Positions 48,355 through 57,458 of a DNA stretch of 64,000 bases are shown piece after piece; the first letter of the stretch is position 1, and every line of letters starts with the position of its first letter. The position numbers and the translations under genes are program-made. A model generated the notes under the pieces. It saw only the letters and a program-made list of their open reading frames with translations, made no database searches and had not been told where the DNA came from. This stretch comes from Rhizobium sp. CG5. GTDB lineage: Bacteria; Pseudomonadota; Alphaproteobacteria; Rhizobiales; Rhizobiaceae. Location: positions 1 through 64,000 of the forward strand of contig NZ_JABAEF010000010.1 of the NCBI RefSeq assembly GCF_023701945.1, in the 5' to 3' direction.

Positions 48355-48714
48355 TCAGGAGGCGAGCGCCAGCGCCACGGCCTTGCGGATATCCGGCAGG
48401 GCAAAGGGCTTCGACACCACGTCGATGACCTTTTCCATCAGGTCGTCGGCCCGCTCGCGCTGTTCCGCATAGCCGGTCATCAGCAGGATCTTCAGTTCGG
48501 GAAAATTTGACGAGGCCCTGTGTGCCAGTTCGATACCATCCATCACAGGCATGCGAATATCGGACAGCAGCAGGTCGAAGGTTTCGGCCGAGAGCATTTC
48601 CAGGCCCTCGGCACCGTCCGCAGCCTCATGGGTCTCGTGCCCGTCAAGACGCAGGGCGCGGGCAACGAAGGAACGCAGGGAATCCTCGTCCTCGGTGATC
48701 AGAATTTTGGCCAT
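48355..48714 (-). CDS. cpdR: CpdR, stand-alone response regulator receiver
   Basis: 119 residues, a receiver domain only. The acidic pocket is Glu8/Asp9-Glu10 and the phospho-acceptor is Asp52 (LLLSDIRMP). The conserved Thr/Lys switch residues are in LLMTGYAE and VSKPFAL. In Caulobacter unphosphorylated CpdR delivers substrates such as PdeA and CtrA to ClpXP. The same is known for Sinorhizobium CpdR1. Its neighbour hpt is conserved. A TTAACCAT CtrA half-site lies upstream in the hpt-cpdR gap. Confidence 0.92.
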   Translation of the reverse strand: MAKILITEDEDSLRSFVARALRLDGHETHEAADGAEGLEMLSAETFDLLLSDIRMPVMDGIELAHRASSNFPELKILLMTGYAEQRERADDLMEKVIDVVSKPFALPDIRKAVALALAS

Positions 48715-48803
48715 GGCATGCTCCAGTTCTTCAGTCGTGCCCCGATCGCAAATCATCAGAGTTTTCTTTGCGATCGGTAAACAGACTGAGGGAGAGCCGC
48801 CGG

Positions 48804-48811
48804 ATGGTTAA
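48804..48811 (-). promoter_or_regulatory. CtrA half-site TTAACCAT upstream of cpdR
   Basis: TTAACCAT on the minus strand, 90 bases before the cpdR ATG (48714), in the 120-base gap after hpt. It matches the CtrA half-site consensus exactly. No TTAA is spaced seven bases from it, so it is a half site only. Confidence 0.4.
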
Positions 48812-48834
48812 CAAGTCATCTTGAAAGGCGCCGT

Positions 48835-49389
48835 TCAGGCATCGTTGAGGGCATCGCCGGTGACCACGCCGACAAAGGGCAGCTCGCGGAACGCATAGGC
48901 GACGTCCATGCCATAGCCGACCACGAAATAGTCGGGACATTCGAAACCGACATGGTCCGCTTCGAGCTCTTCCTTGCGCTTGACCTTCTTGTCGAGCAGA
49001 ACGGCAATGCTGACATGGCGGGCGCCACGCTCGAACAGCAGCTCCTTGGCGAATTTCAGCGTCCGCCCGGATTCCAGGATATCGTCGATCAACAGCACGT
49101 CGCGGCCATGCACATCGCTGTCGATGTCTTTGACGATCCGCACGCCCTGCGACACGGTCCCGGTGCCATAGCTCGACAGAGTGATGAACTCGACCTCGGG
49201 TGCCAAGCCCGTATCGTGCAGGGCGCGGATCAGGTCAGCCGCGAAAATAAACGAGCCCTTGAGAATGGCGATAACCAGCAGATCGTTGGTCGGGCCGCTT
49301 GCAATCTGCAGCGCCAGCGCCTTGTTGCGCACGGCGATCTGCTCGGCGGTATAGAGCGGCTCGATGATTTTTCCGCGGACGACAGGCAT
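48835..49389 (-). CDS. hpt: Hypoxanthine phosphoribosyltransferase
   Basis: 184 residues. Purine salvage PRTase making IMP (and probably GMP). The PRPP motif LLIDDILESGRT is near residues 98-109, and the C-terminal CPDYFVVGYGMD carries base-binding residues. ATG at 49389. 120 bases upstream of cpdR on the same strand, the arrangement seen in Caulobacter. Confidence 0.95.
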   Translation of the reverse strand: MPVVRGKIIEPLYTAEQIAVRNKALALQIASGPTNDLLVIAILKGSFIFAADLIRALHDTGLAPEVEFITLSSYGTGTVSQGVRIVKDIDSDVHGRDVLLIDDILESGRTLKFAKELLFERGARHVSIAVLLDKKVKRKEELEADHVGFECPDYFVVGYGMDVAYAFRELPFVGVVTGDALNDA

Positions 49390-49445
49390 CTTTCACTCCA
49401 GTTCAGGTGCGCCATCGCGCGCGAAGGGAGTTTGCGATAGCACAG

Positions 49446-50138
49446 TCAGGAGCGCGAGGCATCCGCCTCGGCAAAGGAAAGCTTCAATTGCGGGATTTTT
49501 CCACCGGGATGGCGCAGCTTTGCAGAAATGCCGCGGCTGTGCCCGGCCTCGATCTCGCCGACCGGAACGGCAATCAGCGTCGATGCGATCAACAGGCCGT
49601 CGGCAAACAGGTCAGCGCGCACCTGCGGCACCGGATGGCGGCTGCCGCTGCGGTTTTCGACGATCGCGTTGATCAGCAGCACCTGCATGCCGTTTGCATC
49701 CTGCGGCGTCAGGCTCACATGGGTAATGTCCAGGGCCCTGGGCTCTGGAACCGGCGCCGATCGGCCATTGACCACCGTGATCCCGCCCGCCAGCACGAAA
49801 GCCGTCACCGACAGCAGGGCCACCAGCGATGTGAACGATCGCTCCGAGAGCCGCCCCAACAGGCGCTCGAACGCCGCCAGCATCCGGATCACCATCCGGT
49901 CCGGAAGAGGTCCGGCCTTGGCCGCTGTCGTGAAGGCGGAAGGTTTCCGGCGATTGTCGTTGGAGCGTTCGGCACCGAAATCCCGTCGCGGCAAATCGCG
50001 AACCGTGATAAAGTCGGCATCTGTCACGTCGCTTGCAACAGGAAATCCGTTGCGCGGCAATGGCTTGTAGTGCCGTTCCGGCGGCAGAAGATCCAAATCC
50101 GGCGGTGCCGGCTGCTGCCGGAAACGGAATGCGTTCAT
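49446..50138 (-). CDS. Membrane protein of unknown function beside ftsE (DUF3426-like C-terminus)
   Basis: 230 residues. N-terminal 95 residues are hydrophilic with Pro/Arg/Asp, then one membrane helix at about 105-126, then a periplasmic C-terminal beta-domain of about 95 residues. Its pattern (VLLINAIVENRSGSRHPVPQVRADL, read in parts, then AGHSRGISAKLRHPG) resembles the DUF3426 part of MJ0042 zinc-finger proteins that often border ftsE in alphaproteobacteria, but the N-terminal CxxC zinc ribbon is missing. ATG at 50138. Divergent from ftsE. Unrecognised at the family level by sequence alone. Confidence 0.7.
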   Translation of the reverse strand: MNAFRFRQQPAPPDLDLLPPERHYKPLPRNGFPVASDVTDADFITVRDLPRRDFGAERSNDNRRKPSAFTTAAKAGPLPDRMVIRMLAAFERLLGRLSERSFTSLVALLSVTAFVLAGGITVVNGRSAPVPEPRALDITHVSLTPQDANGMQVLLINAIVENRSGSRHPVPQVRADLFADGLLIASTLIAVPVGEIEAGHSRGISAKLRHPGGKIPQLKLSFAEADASRS

Positions 50139-50271
50139 GGGACCCCCCATCTGCTCGCAAGGATTGCGCGGTTTGAGCCAGCAAAAACTGGCCATTGAAA
50201 CGAATCCTTCACAGTCGTAAATTCAAAGGGTTAATGCTTCGCAAAGATTTGCCGGAACGGGCCGGCTGTGT

Positions 50272-50284
50272 GGTAAAATTTACC
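50272..50284. promoter_or_regulatory. Perfect palindrome upstream of ftsE
   Basis: GGTAAA and TTTACC flank one central A, a 13-base perfect inverted repeat 65 bases before the ftsE start. Five bases on, two GTTAAC palindromes occur at 50289-50294 and 50302-50307. No clear -35/-10 pair was identified, so whether these are operators or part of the promoter is unknown. Confidence 0.4.
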
Positions 50285-50348
50285 GGCTGTTAACCCTTGT
50301 CGTTAACAAGTCCCCTGCTCTCAAGACGCGTCAAACTGGGCTTATCCG

Positions 50349-51008
50349 TTGATCCACTTCGAAAATGTCGGCCTGCGATACGGAATGGGGCCGGAAATCC
50401 TCCGCGACCTGACATTCGATATTCCGAAGCGGTCCTTTCAGTTCCTGACCGGCCCCTCGGGCGCCGGCAAGACGACGCTGTTGCGCCTGCTATTCATGTC
50501 GCTGAAGCCGACCCGTGGCCTTATTCGCAGCTTCGGCCGCGACATCACCCAGATCCCGCGCGGCGAACTGCCTATGCTGCGCCGTCGCGTCGGCATCGTT
50601 TTTCAGGATTTCCAGCTGCTCGATCACCTCACCACCTACGAGAATGTCGCCCTGCCCTTGCGGGTTCGCGGCAAGGACGAGAGCGCCTACAAGCAGGACG
50701 TGCTCGAACTCCTGAAATGGGTGGGCCTTGGCGAGCGCATCAATGTCCTGCCACCGGTGCTGTCAGGAGGCGAAAAGCAGCGCGTCGCCATTGCCCGCGC
50801 CCTGATTGATCGGCCGGAGGTGCTGCTGGCCGACGAACCGACCGGAAATGTCGATCCGCCGATGGCCCGCCGGCTGCTCAGCCTGTTCCTGGAGCTCAAT
50901 CGGCTGGGAACCGCCGTCGTGATCGCCACCCATGACCTCGGCCTCATGGACCAGGTGGAAGCGCGCCGCATGATCCTGACCGACGGGCGGCTCGATATCT
51001 ATGATTGA
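50349..51008 (+). CDS. ftsE: Cell division ATP-binding protein FtsE
   Basis: 219 residues. ABC-type ATPase that with FtsX couples the cytosol to periplasmic peptidoglycan hydrolase activation at the septum. Walker A GPSGAGKT is at 35-42, the signature LSGGEKQR near 142-149, Walker B LLADEPTG. Start TTG at 50349, the only codon that fits the conserved MIHFENVGLRYGMG beginning. The start overlaps no other gene. ftsX overlaps by 8 bases. Confidence 0.95.
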   Translation: MIHFENVGLRYGMGPEILRDLTFDIPKRSFQFLTGPSGAGKTTLLRLLFMSLKPTRGLIRSFGRDITQIPRGELPMLRRRVGIVFQDFQLLDHLTTYENVALPLRVRGKDESAYKQDVLELLKWVGLGERINVLPPVLSGGEKQRVAIARALIDRPEVLLADEPTGNVDPPMARRLLSLFLELNRLGTAVVIATHDLGLMDQVEARRMILTDGRLDIYD

Positions 51009-52014
51009 ACAAGACAGCCCGCCGCGCAAAGCCGGCAACGCCAAGACAGCCCGCCGCGCTGAAATGCAGGTGCGCCCGACGGCCCCCATTCTGCCACCGT
51101 CCAATATTCAGGGCAATGCGCTGATGGTGGTCATCGCCATCATGGCATTTCTCGCCTGCCTGACGCTCGGCGCCGTCAGCATGGTGCAAACCACCGCGGC
51201 CGGTTGGCAGAGCCAGATCTCCCGCGAGATCACAATCCAGATCAAGCCCGACGAAAACCTCGACATGAACAAGGCGCTGGTGCGTGCCAAGGATCTGGCG
51301 CTGACCTTCGTCGGCACCCGCGACGGCCAGATCATGGATGAAGACGCCACGGCACGCCTGCTGGAGCCCTGGCTCGGCACCGGCCTGGACCTGAAGGACC
51401 TGCCGGTGCCGCGGCTGGTCATCATCACCATCGACGAAACCAATCCGCCGGATTTCGCCGCCATGCGCGACCTGCTGAAATCCGAAGTTCCCCAGGCCTT
51501 CCTGGACGACCATCGCACCTGGGTGGATCGTCTCGTATCTATGGCGCGCACGACGGTGCTGATCGGCTTTGGTATCCTTGTCTTGGTCTTCAGCGCCATG
51601 GTGCTGACCGTCGTCTTCGCCACCCGCGGCGCGCTGTCCGGCAACCGCCGCATCATCGAAGTGCTGCATTTCGTCGGCGCCGAGGGGTCCTTCGTCGCGC
51701 AGGAATTCCAGAAGCATTTTCTGAAGATCAGCCTCAAGGGAGCGGCCACCGGTGGGCTGCTGGCCGCCGCCGTCTTCGCCCTTGCCGGTCTCTGGCAGAA
51801 CAAGATGCTGGCCACGCCGCAAAGCGACCAGGCCTCGGCTCTGTTCGGCACGTTCCAGATCGGCTTCATGGGCTATCTCGGCATCTTCGCAACGATGATC
51901 GTCATTGCCCTTCTGACCACCCTGACGGCCCGTCTGACGGTCATGCGGGCGATCTACGAAATCGATCTGATCCGCTCCGATCCGACCCGCACCGAAGGCC
52001 TGCCGAATGATTGA
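51001..52014 (+). CDS. ftsX: Cell division protein FtsX
   Basis: 337 residues, four membrane helices (about 41-62, 178-205, 235-262, 288-312) with the large extracellular loop after the first, which contacts hydrolase activators. Basic cytoplasmic N-terminus of 38 residues. The FtsX/MacB domain runs to the end. ATG at 51001 overlaps ftsE. Partner of FtsE. Confidence 0.94.
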   Translation: MIEQDSPPRKAGNAKTARRAEMQVRPTAPILPPSNIQGNALMVVIAIMAFLACLTLGAVSMVQTTAAGWQSQISREITIQIKPDENLDMNKALVRAKDLALTFVGTRDGQIMDEDATARLLEPWLGTGLDLKDLPVPRLVIITIDETNPPDFAAMRDLLKSEVPQAFLDDHRTWVDRLVSMARTTVLIGFGILVLVFSAMVLTVVFATRGALSGNRRIIEVLHFVGAEGSFVAQEFQKHFLKISLKGAATGGLLAAAVFALAGLWQNKMLATPQSDQASALFGTFQIGFMGYLGIFATMIVIALLTTLTARLTVMRAIYEIDLIRSDPTRTEGLPND

Positions 52015-52146
52015 TCCGACCTGTTGATCCGCCACAAAGCCGCCCGCTCGATCCGGTAGGCAGTGGACCCAGGGATTCGGTCCAACAGAAGTGATTCCAT
52101 TTGAGCTGCCAGTGCTCTAAAAGGTCGCTATTCACGAGACATCACG

Positions 52147-52854
52147 ATGGGTCAGACCGACAACAACACCTCCGCTCCGCAGCAAGCGCCAATCAGCCCG
52201 TTCGCCCGTAACGGCCGGCTGCGCCGCGTGCTGCGCTTTGCCGGGATGACGCTCATCCTCGCGGTCGCGTTGTTTTTCGCCGGCTTTCTGCATTTCGCCG
52301 ATTCGGTCAGCGTGCTGATGCCGCCGACCAACCCGAAAGCCGATGCCATTGTTGTCTTGACCGGGGGTTACCAGCGCATCGATCAGGCCGTGGAACTGCT
52401 GCGCCGTGGCTCGGGCCGCCGGCTGCTGATTTCAGGCGCCCATCCCGACACCTCGCCGGCCCAGATCCGCAAGATGACCCAGAGCACGTCGGACCTTTTT
52501 GCCTGCTGCGTGGATATCGGCTACCAGGCACTGGACACGATCGGCAATGCCAACGAGATCGCCCATTGGATCCATGATCGCGGCTATCAATCGGTGCTGG
52601 TCGTCACCAACAACTACCATATGCAGCGAAGCCTTCTCGAACTGCGGCGCATCGACCGGTCGACCCGTTTCATTGCCTATCCGGTCGTCAATTCCGACCT
52701 GAAGGCGATGGAATGGTATGCCGATCCCAATGTGCTGCGCACCCTTCTGTCCGAGTATGGCAAGACATTGTACGCCATCGCCCGCGATTTCGTCGGCTGG
52801 GGCGCCAGCGATGGATTGCGGCGCGGCGCGGCGGTGATCAACGCCCAGAACTGA
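52147..52854 (+). CDS. YdcF/DUF218 family membrane-associated protein
   Basis: 235 residues. N-terminal membrane helix at about 33-53. The DUF218 domain has ADAIVVLTGGYQRIDQAVELL (read in parts), LISGAHPDT and VVTNNYHMQRSLLELRR. Related ElyC and SanA influence peptidoglycan or envelope barrier functions in E. coli. The exact role here is unknown. ATG at 52147, 132 bases after ftsX. May share the ftsEX transcript. Confidence 0.85.
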   Translation: MGQTDNNTSAPQQAPISPFARNGRLRRVLRFAGMTLILAVALFFAGFLHFADSVSVLMPPTNPKADAIVVLTGGYQRIDQAVELLRRGSGRRLLISGAHPDTSPAQIRKMTQSTSDLFACCVDIGYQALDTIGNANEIAHWIHDRGYQSVLVVTNNYHMQRSLLELRRIDRSTRFIAYPVVNSDLKAMEWYADPNVLRTLLSEYGKTLYAIARDFVGWGASDGLRRGAAVINAQN

Positions 52855-52936
52855 GCGCCGACAAAAGCCGTGTGCCGGCTTTCTCTCTCGCCGGATTTCG
52901 TATAGGCAAATGGCGACTTGTCGCCGGAAACTCCCT

Positions 52937-53752
52937 ATGCTCACAATCCGTTCCGTTCTGTTCAACGCGGCCTTTTACGCCAATCTGATTCTTCGGATGA
53001 TCGTACTGTCGCCCTATTATTTCCTCTCGCCGCGCAAGACGGCTTTTTCCGTTCCGAAGAACTGGGCCTCGTCGTCCCACTGGCTGATGGAAAAGATCGT
53101 CGGCACGACGTTCACAATCGAGGGCCTCGAGAACATTCCGGAGGGCGGCTACATTCTGGCCCCCAAGCATCAGTCCTTCTGGGACACCTATGCCCTGCTG
53201 CCCTGGCTCAATGATCCGGTCTACATCCTGAAGCGCGAACTGATGTGGATCCCGGTCTTCGGCTGGTATGTCATGAAGCAGCGCATGATCCCCGTCGATC
53301 GCGGCGCCCGCGGCAAGGTCATGGCCGCCGTCATGGAGCGGACCGCGATGGAAATGCGCAACGGCCGGCAGTTGATCATCTATCCCGAAGGCACCCGCCG
53401 CCCACCGGGCGCGGAGCCGCACTACAAATATGGCATCGCCCGCATCTATCGCGACCTGCAGGTCCCGGTCGTGCCCGTCGCCATGCATCCGGGCCTGTTC
53501 TGGCCGCGGCGCAAATTCATGCGCTATCCCGGCCATTTCAAGGTGCGCATCCTGCCACCGATCGAACCGGGCCTGGATCCCGATGCCTTCTTCGAACGGC
53601 TAATCTCGGTCTTGGAAAAGGCGAGCGACGACCTGTTGCTGGAAACCGCAAGGGACAATCCGCATTTGCCGCTGCCACCAAGCGCCAGGGCCCGCATCGC
53701 CGAGCTTCAGGCATTGTCAGCCGCCGGCCGCGTTGAGACGAGCAATCTCTGA
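52937..53752 (+). CDS. plsC: 1-acyl-sn-glycerol-3-phosphate acyltransferase (PlsC family)
   Basis: 271 residues. Makes phosphatidic acid. The acyltransferase motif HxxxxD is at His78/Asp83 (KHQSFWD), the glycerol-3-phosphate site IIYPEGTRRPPG near 145-156. N-terminal membrane helix at about 8-30. ATG at 52937 gives MLTIRSVLFN. Last 36 bases overlap the end of the chaC-like gene. Confidence 0.92.
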   Translation: MLTIRSVLFNAAFYANLILRMIVLSPYYFLSPRKTAFSVPKNWASSSHWLMEKIVGTTFTIEGLENIPEGGYILAPKHQSFWDTYALLPWLNDPVYILKRELMWIPVFGWYVMKQRMIPVDRGARGKVMAAVMERTAMEMRNGRQLIIYPEGTRRPPGAEPHYKYGIARIYRDLQVPVVPVAMHPGLFWPRRKFMRYPGHFKVRILPPIEPGLDPDAFFERLISVLEKASDDLLLETARDNPHLPLPPSARARIAELQALSAAGRVETSNL

Positions 53753-54262
53753 GGCAACCTGCTCCAGCCAGTGATCCCGGATGCCCATGTCCTGGAGATG
53801 GGCAATCGTATTGGCCACATAATCCTGGTTGGCACCGGATTGCCCGACGGCGCCGCTGACCACGGCGGCTGCCTCGTCGACCGTCACCGCTCCGGCATAT
53901 TGGCGATGGCTCCGATCGATCACATAGGTGAGCGCGCGAACGGCCCGCCCATCATCAAGCACAACAGGCACGGAACGCTCTTGGTAGACATGCGTTACCA
54001 GTTCGCGCGCCCGCAGATAGTCGACCGTCTCCTGCCAGTCTCCAGGCGCCACCTTGAAAGCCACCCCTCGGCAGGAGCCACCGCGATCAAGTCCGAGCAC
54101 CAGACCGGGTCTCTGCTCGGTTCCCCGGTGCACCCAGGAGCGGACACACAGCGAGCGCCGATAGCCGAAAGCCTTTGCCTGCATCCGGACCTCGTAGGGG
54201 AAACCGGGATTCCACATCAGCGAGCCGTAGCCAAACACCCAAAATTCGTCCATATCGCCCAT
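53717..54262 (-). CDS. ChaC-like gamma-glutamylcyclotransferase
   Basis: 181 residues. Predicted to cleave glutathione to 5-oxoproline and Cys-Gly. The substrate-binding loop FGYGSLMWNPG begins at residue 10 and LVLGLDRGGSCRGVAF follows, both ChaC signatures. ATG 54262 is used, with 54253 nine bases further as alternative. Divergent from the DUF2125 gene by 42 bases and tail-to-tail overlapping with plsC. Confidence 0.9.
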   Translation of the reverse strand: MGDMDEFWVFGYGSLMWNPGFPYEVRMQAKAFGYRRSLCVRSWVHRGTEQRPGLVLGLDRGGSCRGVAFKVAPGDWQETVDYLRARELVTHVYQERSVPVVLDDGRAVRALTYVIDRSHRQYAGAVTVDEAAAVVSGAVGQSGANQDYVANTIAHLQDMGIRDHWLEQVASEIARLNAAGG

Positions 54263-54304
54263 CAAACCTGATCGTTCCAAAGCGACATACCATTGGAGAA
54301 GCGC

Positions 54305-55318
54305 ATGGCAACGTCAAGCCGAACCGGCAAAACCTCGATCAGCACCAAGGTGCTGCGGCTCGGCGTCGTGGTTTTCCTGCTGACCGCCGCCTATTGTGCC
54401 GCCTGGTATTATGCCGCTGGTCTGATCACCGCGCGCGTGGAAAGACTGCTTGACGGCGACAACCGCTTTGCAGCGGTCGTCGACTGCCAGAACCGCGATC
54501 TGCGCGGCTTTCCGTTCCGCTTTGGCCTGTTCTGCTCCTCCGTGGAGATTGACGATGTCAGCCGCGGCATCTCCGGCTCTTTCGGGGAATTGCGAACCGC
54601 GGCCCTCGTCTACCAGCCCGGCAAGATCCTCTGGGAACTGGAGGGGCCGGGCATGATCCGCTCGGCGGATGGACTGACCATCGCCTCGCAATGGTCCAGG
54701 CTGCGCTCCAGCCTGCATACCGGCTTCAGCGGCATGTCCAGCGGCTCCACGGTGATCGATGATCTGAAGACCAGCATCACCATGTCCTTTGCCGGACAGA
54801 CGCTGGACATTACAGTGCCGCATGGCGAGGTTCATACGCGCCGCGCCGGCGACGATCTGGATGGGGCACTGCTGATCAAGGATACGCAGTTTTCCCTGCG
54901 TGACGTCGCCCAGACCCTGCCCCCCGTTTCGGCCAGCATCGACTTTACCGTGGCAGACCGCGCCATGGTTCTCGATTACGGTCGGAAAAGCCCCGTCGGC
55001 TTTCGCGGCACCAAAGGCGAAATCCGCAGTCTTGTCGTCGATCTCGGCCAGGGCCGGGTGCTGACGGTGGCAGGCCCCGTTTCGATTGCCGAGGACGGCT
55101 TGCTGTCGGGCACCCTGCGCCTCGAGATCGAAGGCATCGATGGCTGGCGCGATCAGGTCCGCGCTGCCTTCCCGGAGATCGAGGATATGGCAAACCTTGC
55201 CGCCAAGGTGCTCAAGGCGATGTCCGGCGGTGATGACAAGGGCAATGTCACCCTGACCGTCACCGATGGCGACATGACCCTCGGCTTCATCCCGATCGGC
55301 CGCCTGCCGCCGGTGTGA
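54305..55318 (+). CDS. DUF2125 domain protein, membrane-anchored
   Basis: 337 residues. N-terminal membrane helix at about 18-40, then a periplasmic DUF2125 domain (DCQNRDLRGFPFRFGLFCSSVE, read in parts) rich in beta strands, reminiscent of AsmA-like or bridge-like lipid-binding proteins but not proven. ATG at 54305 is six bases after GGAG, so the TTG start at 54293 is rejected. Convergent with tyrC, three bases apart. Confidence 0.86.
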   Translation: MATSSRTGKTSISTKVLRLGVVVFLLTAAYCAAWYYAAGLITARVERLLDGDNRFAAVVDCQNRDLRGFPFRFGLFCSSVEIDDVSRGISGSFGELRTAALVYQPGKILWELEGPGMIRSADGLTIASQWSRLRSSLHTGFSGMSSGSTVIDDLKTSITMSFAGQTLDITVPHGEVHTRRAGDDLDGALLIKDTQFSLRDVAQTLPPVSASIDFTVADRAMVLDYGRKSPVGFRGTKGEIRSLVVDLGQGRVLTVAGPVSIAEDGLLSGTLRLEIEGIDGWRDQVRAAFPEIEDMANLAAKVLKAMSGGDDKGNVTLTVTDGDMTLGFIPIGRLPPV

Positions 55319-55321
55319 TGA

Positions 55322-56251
55322 TCAGGGCTTCTTGTCCAGCGAGTGGCGACCGAAGTCCGGCGTGTCGACATCCTGGCCGGCCTGAATGATCGAGCGCCGG
55401 ACGTCCCGCGTGCGCGCGAACAGATCGAACAGCTTGTCGCCCTCGCCCCAGCGGATCGCCCGCTGCAGGTAGGCCAGGTCTTCGGAGAAGCGTGCCAGCA
55501 TTTCAAGGATCGCATCCTTGTTGTGCAGGCACACGTCGCGCCACATGGTCGGGTCGGACGCCGCCAGGCGGGTAAAGTCGCGGAAACCCGAGGCGGAATA
55601 TTTGATGACTTCCGATTCTGTCACCGTCTCGAGATCGTCGGCGGTCCCGACGATATTGTAGGCGATGATATGCGGCAGGTGGGAGACGATCGCCAGCACC
55701 TTGTCGTGGTGCTCCGGGTCCATCTCATCGACCCGCGACCCCAGCGCCTCCCAGAAGGCCTTCAGTCGCGATAGCGCCTCGCCATCCGTATCGGCAAGCG
55801 GCGTGAAAATGCACCAGCGCCCCTTGAAAAGACCGGTGAACCCGGCATCAGGCCCTGATTTTTCGGTGCCGGCCAGCGGATGGCCCGGAATAAAATGTAC
55901 GCCCGGCGGCATATGCGGCGCCATCTGCGCGATGACCGACGCCTTGGTCGATCCGACATCGGTGACGATGGCGCCCGGCTTCAGATGCGCCGCGATCTGT
56001 TCGGCGACCGTTCCAGACGCCCCGACAGGGACCGATACGATGACGAGGTCGGCCCCCTCGACCGCGTCGGCAGCCGAGGTCGTATAGCGGCTGCCGAGCT
56101 GCAACTCCTCTGCCCGCTTCAACGTCTCGGGACTGCGCGTCGAGATGACGATCTCATTGGCCAGACCGAGCGCCTTGATGTCGCGCGCGATCGACGAGCC
56201 GATCAGGCCGATGCCGATCAGGGCGACCCTGTCGAAATGCACGTCCGCCAT
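55322..56251 (-). CDS. tyrC: Prephenate/arogenate dehydrogenase
   Basis: 309 residues. NAD(P)-dependent enzyme of tyrosine synthesis. Rossmann motif GIGLIGSS at 13-20, catalytic His124 in HPLAGTEKSG. Monofunctional (no chorismate mutase domain). Starts in a 1-base overlap (TAATG) with the hisC stop, indicating translational coupling, a frequent aromatic/histidine-linked pairing because HisC-type transaminases can use aromatic substrates. Confidence 0.95.
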   Translation of the reverse strand: MADVHFDRVALIGIGLIGSSIARDIKALGLANEIVISTRSPETLKRAEELQLGSRYTTSAADAVEGADLVIVSVPVGASGTVAEQIAAHLKPGAIVTDVGSTKASVIAQMAPHMPPGVHFIPGHPLAGTEKSGPDAGFTGLFKGRWCIFTPLADTDGEALSRLKAFWEALGSRVDEMDPEHHDKVLAIVSHLPHIIAYNIVGTADDLETVTESEVIKYSASGFRDFTRLAASDPTMWRDVCLHNKDAILEMLARFSEDLAYLQRAIRWGEGDKLFDLFARTRDVRRSIIQAGQDVDTPDFGRHSLDKKP

Positions 56252-57357
56252 TACTTGCGTCCCATGAACTCGCCGAGCGTCTCGACGACGCCGCGATTGG
56301 CCTCTTCCGTCCCGATCGACATGCGCAGCGAATTGGCAAAGCCGTAACCGCCCACCGTCCGCAGGATATAGCCGCGGCTCGTCAGGAAGTCGTCGGCCTG
56401 AGCGGCCCGCTTGCCGTCGACATCGGGGAAGTGGATCAGCAGGAAGTTGGTCACCGACGGCGTCACCGCAAGACCGATTGCCGTGAAGGCATGGGTCAGC
56501 TTGTCGATCCACATCAGATTGTAGTCGACCGCCTTGTCGGTAAAGGCGCGGTCGCGAATGGCCGCGGCGCCTGCGGCAATCGCCGGCGCATTCATGTTGA
56601 ACGGTCCGCGCACCCGGTTCAGCGCATCGATGATGGCGGCAGGGGCATACATCCAGCCGATCCGAAGGGCGGCCAGGCCATAGATCTTCGAAAACGTTCG
56701 GGTCATCACGACATTGCGGTTTTCCGAGACGATCTCGATACCGGCCTCGAAATCATTGCGACGGACATATTCCGCATAGGCGGCATCCAGCACCAGGATG
56801 ACATGCTTCGGCAGGCCGGCCTGCAGGCGGCGGATCTCGGCGCCCGACACATAGGTGCCGGTCGGATTGCCGGGATTGGCGATGAACACGATCTTGGTCT
56901 TGTCCGTCACTGCCGCCAGGATCGCATCGACATCGACGCGGCACTCGGTTTCCTTGACCACCACCGGCGTGGCACCGGCACCCATGATCTGGATCTTGTA
57001 GACCAGAAAGCCGTGTTCGGTGATGATGCCCTCGTCGCCGGGTCCCAGATAGACATGGCAGAGCAGGCCGAGCAATTCGTCCGAACCGTTGCCACACAGG
57101 ATATTGGCGGGATTGAGCCCATGCACATCGGCAATCGCCTCGCGCAATGCCCTTGCCTGGCCGTCGGGATAAAGTTCCAGATGCGCGGCCCCCGCCTTGA
57201 AAGCGTCGATCGCGGCCGGGCTTGCGCCGAGCGGCGTCTCGTTGGAGGACAGCTTGAAGACGCGCGCCACACCCGGCGCATGTTCCTTGCCCGGCACATA
57301 AGCGGCAATGTCAAGGATTCCAGGGCGCGGCATGGGCTGGTTCAAGGGGCTGGTCAT
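56251..57357 (-). CDS. hisC: Histidinol-phosphate aminotransferase
   Basis: 368 residues. PLP-dependent, converts imidazole-acetol phosphate to histidinol phosphate, and may also transaminate aromatic keto-acids. [11 protein letters not shown] near residue 35, PLP-Lys in [18 protein letters not shown] at 57357. The TTG in front is one codon longer. Cotranscribed with tyrC, so a role in tyrosine/phenylalanine synthesis is likely. Confidence 0.94.
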   Translation of the reverse strand: MTSPLNQPMPRPGILDIAAYVPGKEHAPGVARVFKLSSNETPLGASPAAIDAFKAGAAHLELYPDGQARALREAIADVHGLNPANILCGNGSDELLGLLCHVYLGPGDEGIITEHGFLVYKIQIMGAGATPVVVKETECRVDVDAILAAVTDKTKIVFIANPGNPTGTYVSGAEIRRLQAGLPKHVILVLDAAYAEYVRRNDFEAGIEIVSENRNVVMTRTFSKIYGLAALRIGWMYAPAAIIDALNRVRGPFNMNAPAIAAGAAAIRDRAFTDKAVDYNLMWIDKLTHAFTAIGLAVTPSVTNFLLIHFPDVDGKRAAQADDFLTSRGYILRTVGGYGFANSLRMSIGTEEANRGVVETLGEFMGRK

Positions 57358-57458
57358 CAAGGCGGCTTTCTTGGCTCTCTCATCCGGGACAGGCCGGACA
57401 TCAATGGTCTGACGGAATTAAAACGGAAAGATTACTTTGTCGAGTGCGGCATGGCGCG

